Below are positions 26,378 to 27,487 of a DNA stretch of 27,487 nucleotides, in pieces (within the stretch, counting starts at the first letter, position 1; each line of letters begins with the position of its first letter). The position numbers were made by a program, and so were the translations under genes. Origin of the DNA: a virus; IMG/VR virus record IMGVR_UViG_3300020472_000140, positions 1 to 27,487 of that record, one strand, 5' to 3'. Below the pieces are notes generated by a model. It was given only the letters and a program-made list of their open reading frames with translations. It searched no databases and had not been told where the DNA came from.

Positions 26378-26599
26378 ATGAAACATATCAATGTAGAAGG
26401 ACATAGTAATTTAGTCCGTGAAAATAATAGTAATGCTATTTTAAATACAAATTACTCTGAATATGATAATTATATCAAGAATCGTTCTAAAAGAAAGCAA
26501 GGATCTGATAGAATAGATACTATGGAGAATGATTTGAAATCTTTAAAGGATGATATTAATGAAATTAAAAGTTTACTAAGAGCATTATCTAATGGCTAA
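26378..26599 (+). CDS. small hypothetical protein with C-terminal coiled coil, 73 aa
   Basis: The most likely start is the ATG at 26378, one base after the stop of the giant gene (TAA 26374-26376). An in-frame TTG at 26369 would add three residues inside that gene, with no better ribosome binding site. The 73-residue product begins MKHINVEGHSNLVRENNSNA and ends in a heptad-like helix, IDTMENDLKSLKDDINEIKS, followed by LLRALSNG. I recall small proteins of this layout (an N-terminal SNLVR motif and a C-terminal coiled coil) before gene 13 in cyanophages. The function is unknown; a small virion or chaperone-like partner is possible. Its end overlaps the next gene by eight bases. Confidence 0.75.
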   Translation: MKHINVEGHSNLVRENNSNAILNTNYSEYDNYIKNRSKRKQGSDRIDTMENDLKSLKDDINEIKSLLRALSNG

Positions 26600-26981
26600 A
26601 AACACTCTTACATTTGATCCTAGTTCTGGTGTTGCTTATGGTGTCAATCTCACCCTCAATACTGGAGCAGATTTAGATGCAGACTATACTGTAGTTGGTA
26701 CATCTGGGACTGCTTTTGATTTTACTGGATATAGTGGTTCTGCTCAACTTGCAAAGAGTGTAGCAATTGGTTCATCACAACATGCAATAAAAACCTTTGA
26801 AGTTGGTTTTACTAGTGCTAAAGGTGGAGAGTTTAGATTGTCATTAGGTTCTACAGCAACTAGAACATTGTCAGAAGGTAGATATGTATATGATGTTTTG
26901 ATTGGATCAGGTTCATCAGTTTATAGAATAGTATCAGGAGATGTGTTAGTTATAGCAGGTATCTCTTCTGCTCCTTCATAA
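26592..26981 (+). CDS. small beta-rich structural protein, 129 aa
   Basis: The 129-residue product has a beta-sandwich-like pattern: TLTFDPSSGVAYGVNLTLNT at the start, FDFTGYSGSAQLAKS (about residues 42-56), an FRLSLGSTAT strand, then GRYVYDVLIGSG and VYRIVSGDVLVIAGISSAP at the end. The FDxTGYxxxxQ element and the closing Y-x-V...I-x-x-G-x-V-x-V strands resemble the N-terminal domain of phage baseplate upper proteins (BppU-like) and of similar small cyanophage proteins; this is a resemblance, not a proven family assignment. It takes the place of wac (fibritin) just before gene 13 but shares no visible coiled coil with it. The start overlaps the preceding gene by eight bases. Confidence 0.7.
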   Translation: MAKNTLTFDPSSGVAYGVNLTLNTGADLDADYTVVGTSGTAFDFTGYSGSAQLAKSVAIGSSQHAIKTFEVGFTSAKGGEFRLSLGSTATRTLSEGRYVYDVLIGSGSSVYRIVSGDVLVIAGISSAPS

Positions 26982-26984
26982 ATA
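26977..26984 (+). promoter_or_regulatory. late promoter-like motif CATAAATA
   Basis: CATAAATA, followed by AACTT, overlaps the stop codon of the 129-aa gene (26979-26981) and ends 24 bases before the gp13 ATG. It matches the cyanophage NATAAATA late core and probably starts the neck genes. Confidence 0.6.
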
Positions 26985-27008
26985 AACTTATAATAGTAAA
27001 GTAGATAA

Positions 27009-27487
27009 ATGGCGCAACCAAGCACACGTGGAGAACTAATAGACTATTGCAAAAGGCAGTTAGGTGCTCCTGTGCTAGAAATTAATGTTGCAGATGAGCA
27101 GATAGAAGATATTGTAGATGATGCTGTCCAGTTCTTTCAAGAAAGACACTTTGATGGTGTTTACCAGTCATATAGAAAATATCAAATAACTCAAGCAGAT
27201 ATTGATAGAGGAAAGGCTACTGGTGGAGCAGGTATAACAACTACTACAGTAGACACAACAGTTGGAGTTACTACTCAATTTAGTTATACTGAGAATAGTA
27301 ATTATCTTCCTATTCCTCCAGAAGTTATAGGAGTCACTAAAATATTCCATTTTGATGGAAGTAATACTATCACTAACAATATGTTCAGTGTGAAGTATCA
27401 GTTATTCTTAAATGATATTTACTATTGGGGTGCTACTGAACTTCTTTCTTATGCAATGGTAAAGACATATCTAGAAGATATTAATTT
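27009..27487 (+). CDS. 13: neck protein gp13, N-terminal part (3' end outside window)
   Basis: The frame opens with ATG at 27009 and runs off the window after 159 full codons. The N-terminus MAQPSTRGELIDYCKRQLGA, followed by PVLEINVADEQIEDIVDDAV and QFFQERHFDGV, matches what I recall of gp13 in marine T4-like phages. T4 gp13 (309 aa) works with gp14 to complete the neck and let filled heads join tails. The context fits, since T4 has 13 directly after the baseplate and wac genes. A Thr/Val/Gly-rich stretch (about residues 64-85) interrupts the helical part and looks like a loop. The visible part is about half the expected length. The start lacks a good Shine-Dalgarno sequence. Confidence 0.88.
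   Translation, partial: MAQPSTRGELIDYCKRQLGAPVLEINVADEQIEDIVDDAVQFFQERHFDGVYQSYRKYQITQADIDRGKATGGAGITTTTVDTTVGVTTQFSYTENSNYLPIPPEVIGVTKIFHFDGSNTITNNMFSVKYQLFLNDIYYWGATELLSYAMVKTYLEDIN

Noticed and set aside
1-27487. tRNA genes, CRISPR array, IS element, integrase or toxin-antitoxin pair
   Set aside because: The coding frames leave gaps of only 6-60 bases, too short for these, and no cloverleaf, spaced identical repeats or transposase motifs were seen.

Overview
This window is part of the late structural (baseplate and neck) gene cluster of a T4-like marine myovirus, most likely a cyanophage of Prochlorococcus or Synechococcus or a closely related pelagic phage. The evidence is a gene order like the T4 late region (25, 6, 7-like, 8-like, then 13), protein sequences that match what I recall of marine T4-like phages, roughly one-third G+C by eye, every convincing gene on the + strand, very tight packing, and T4-type late promoter motifs in the short gaps. 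No photosynthesis or metabolic gene is in the window, so the host cannot be fixed from it.

Layout. Positions 1-225 hold the C-terminal end of a probable GT-A type glycosyltransferase. Two small genes of unknown function follow (235-444 and 444-587) and end in a strong intrinsic terminator (591-615). A late promoter-like motif then opens the baseplate block: gp25 (647-1048) and gp6 (1049-3136), both baseplate wedge proteins. Next comes a 12.1 kb gene for a 4039-residue protein (3172-15291). Its N-terminus carries the T4 gp7 C-terminal signature, and the rest is a long mosaic of beta-rich repeat modules with a YHYH-like domain. A fibre-like protein with a cupredoxin-like C-terminus (15316-16599), a gp8-like wedge protein (16630-18198) and an 8.2 kb gene for a 2723-residue DUF4815-type structural protein (18205-26376) follow. 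Two small genes (26378-26599 and 26592-26981) lead to the neck protein gp13 (27009 to the window end, partial).

How it works together. gp25, gp6, gp7 and gp8 are wedge components of a contractile-tail baseplate, and gp13 belongs to the neck that joins head and tail. The two giant proteins fill about 74% of the window and take the place where T4 has 7 and 9-12/wac. They share several repeat families with each other, and one of these also occurs in the gp8-like protein. This suggests that a common stock of adhesive or spacer modules has spread through the baseplate periphery. There is no gap above 300 bases without a gene, and I see no tRNA, CRISPR array, insertion sequence or integrase.
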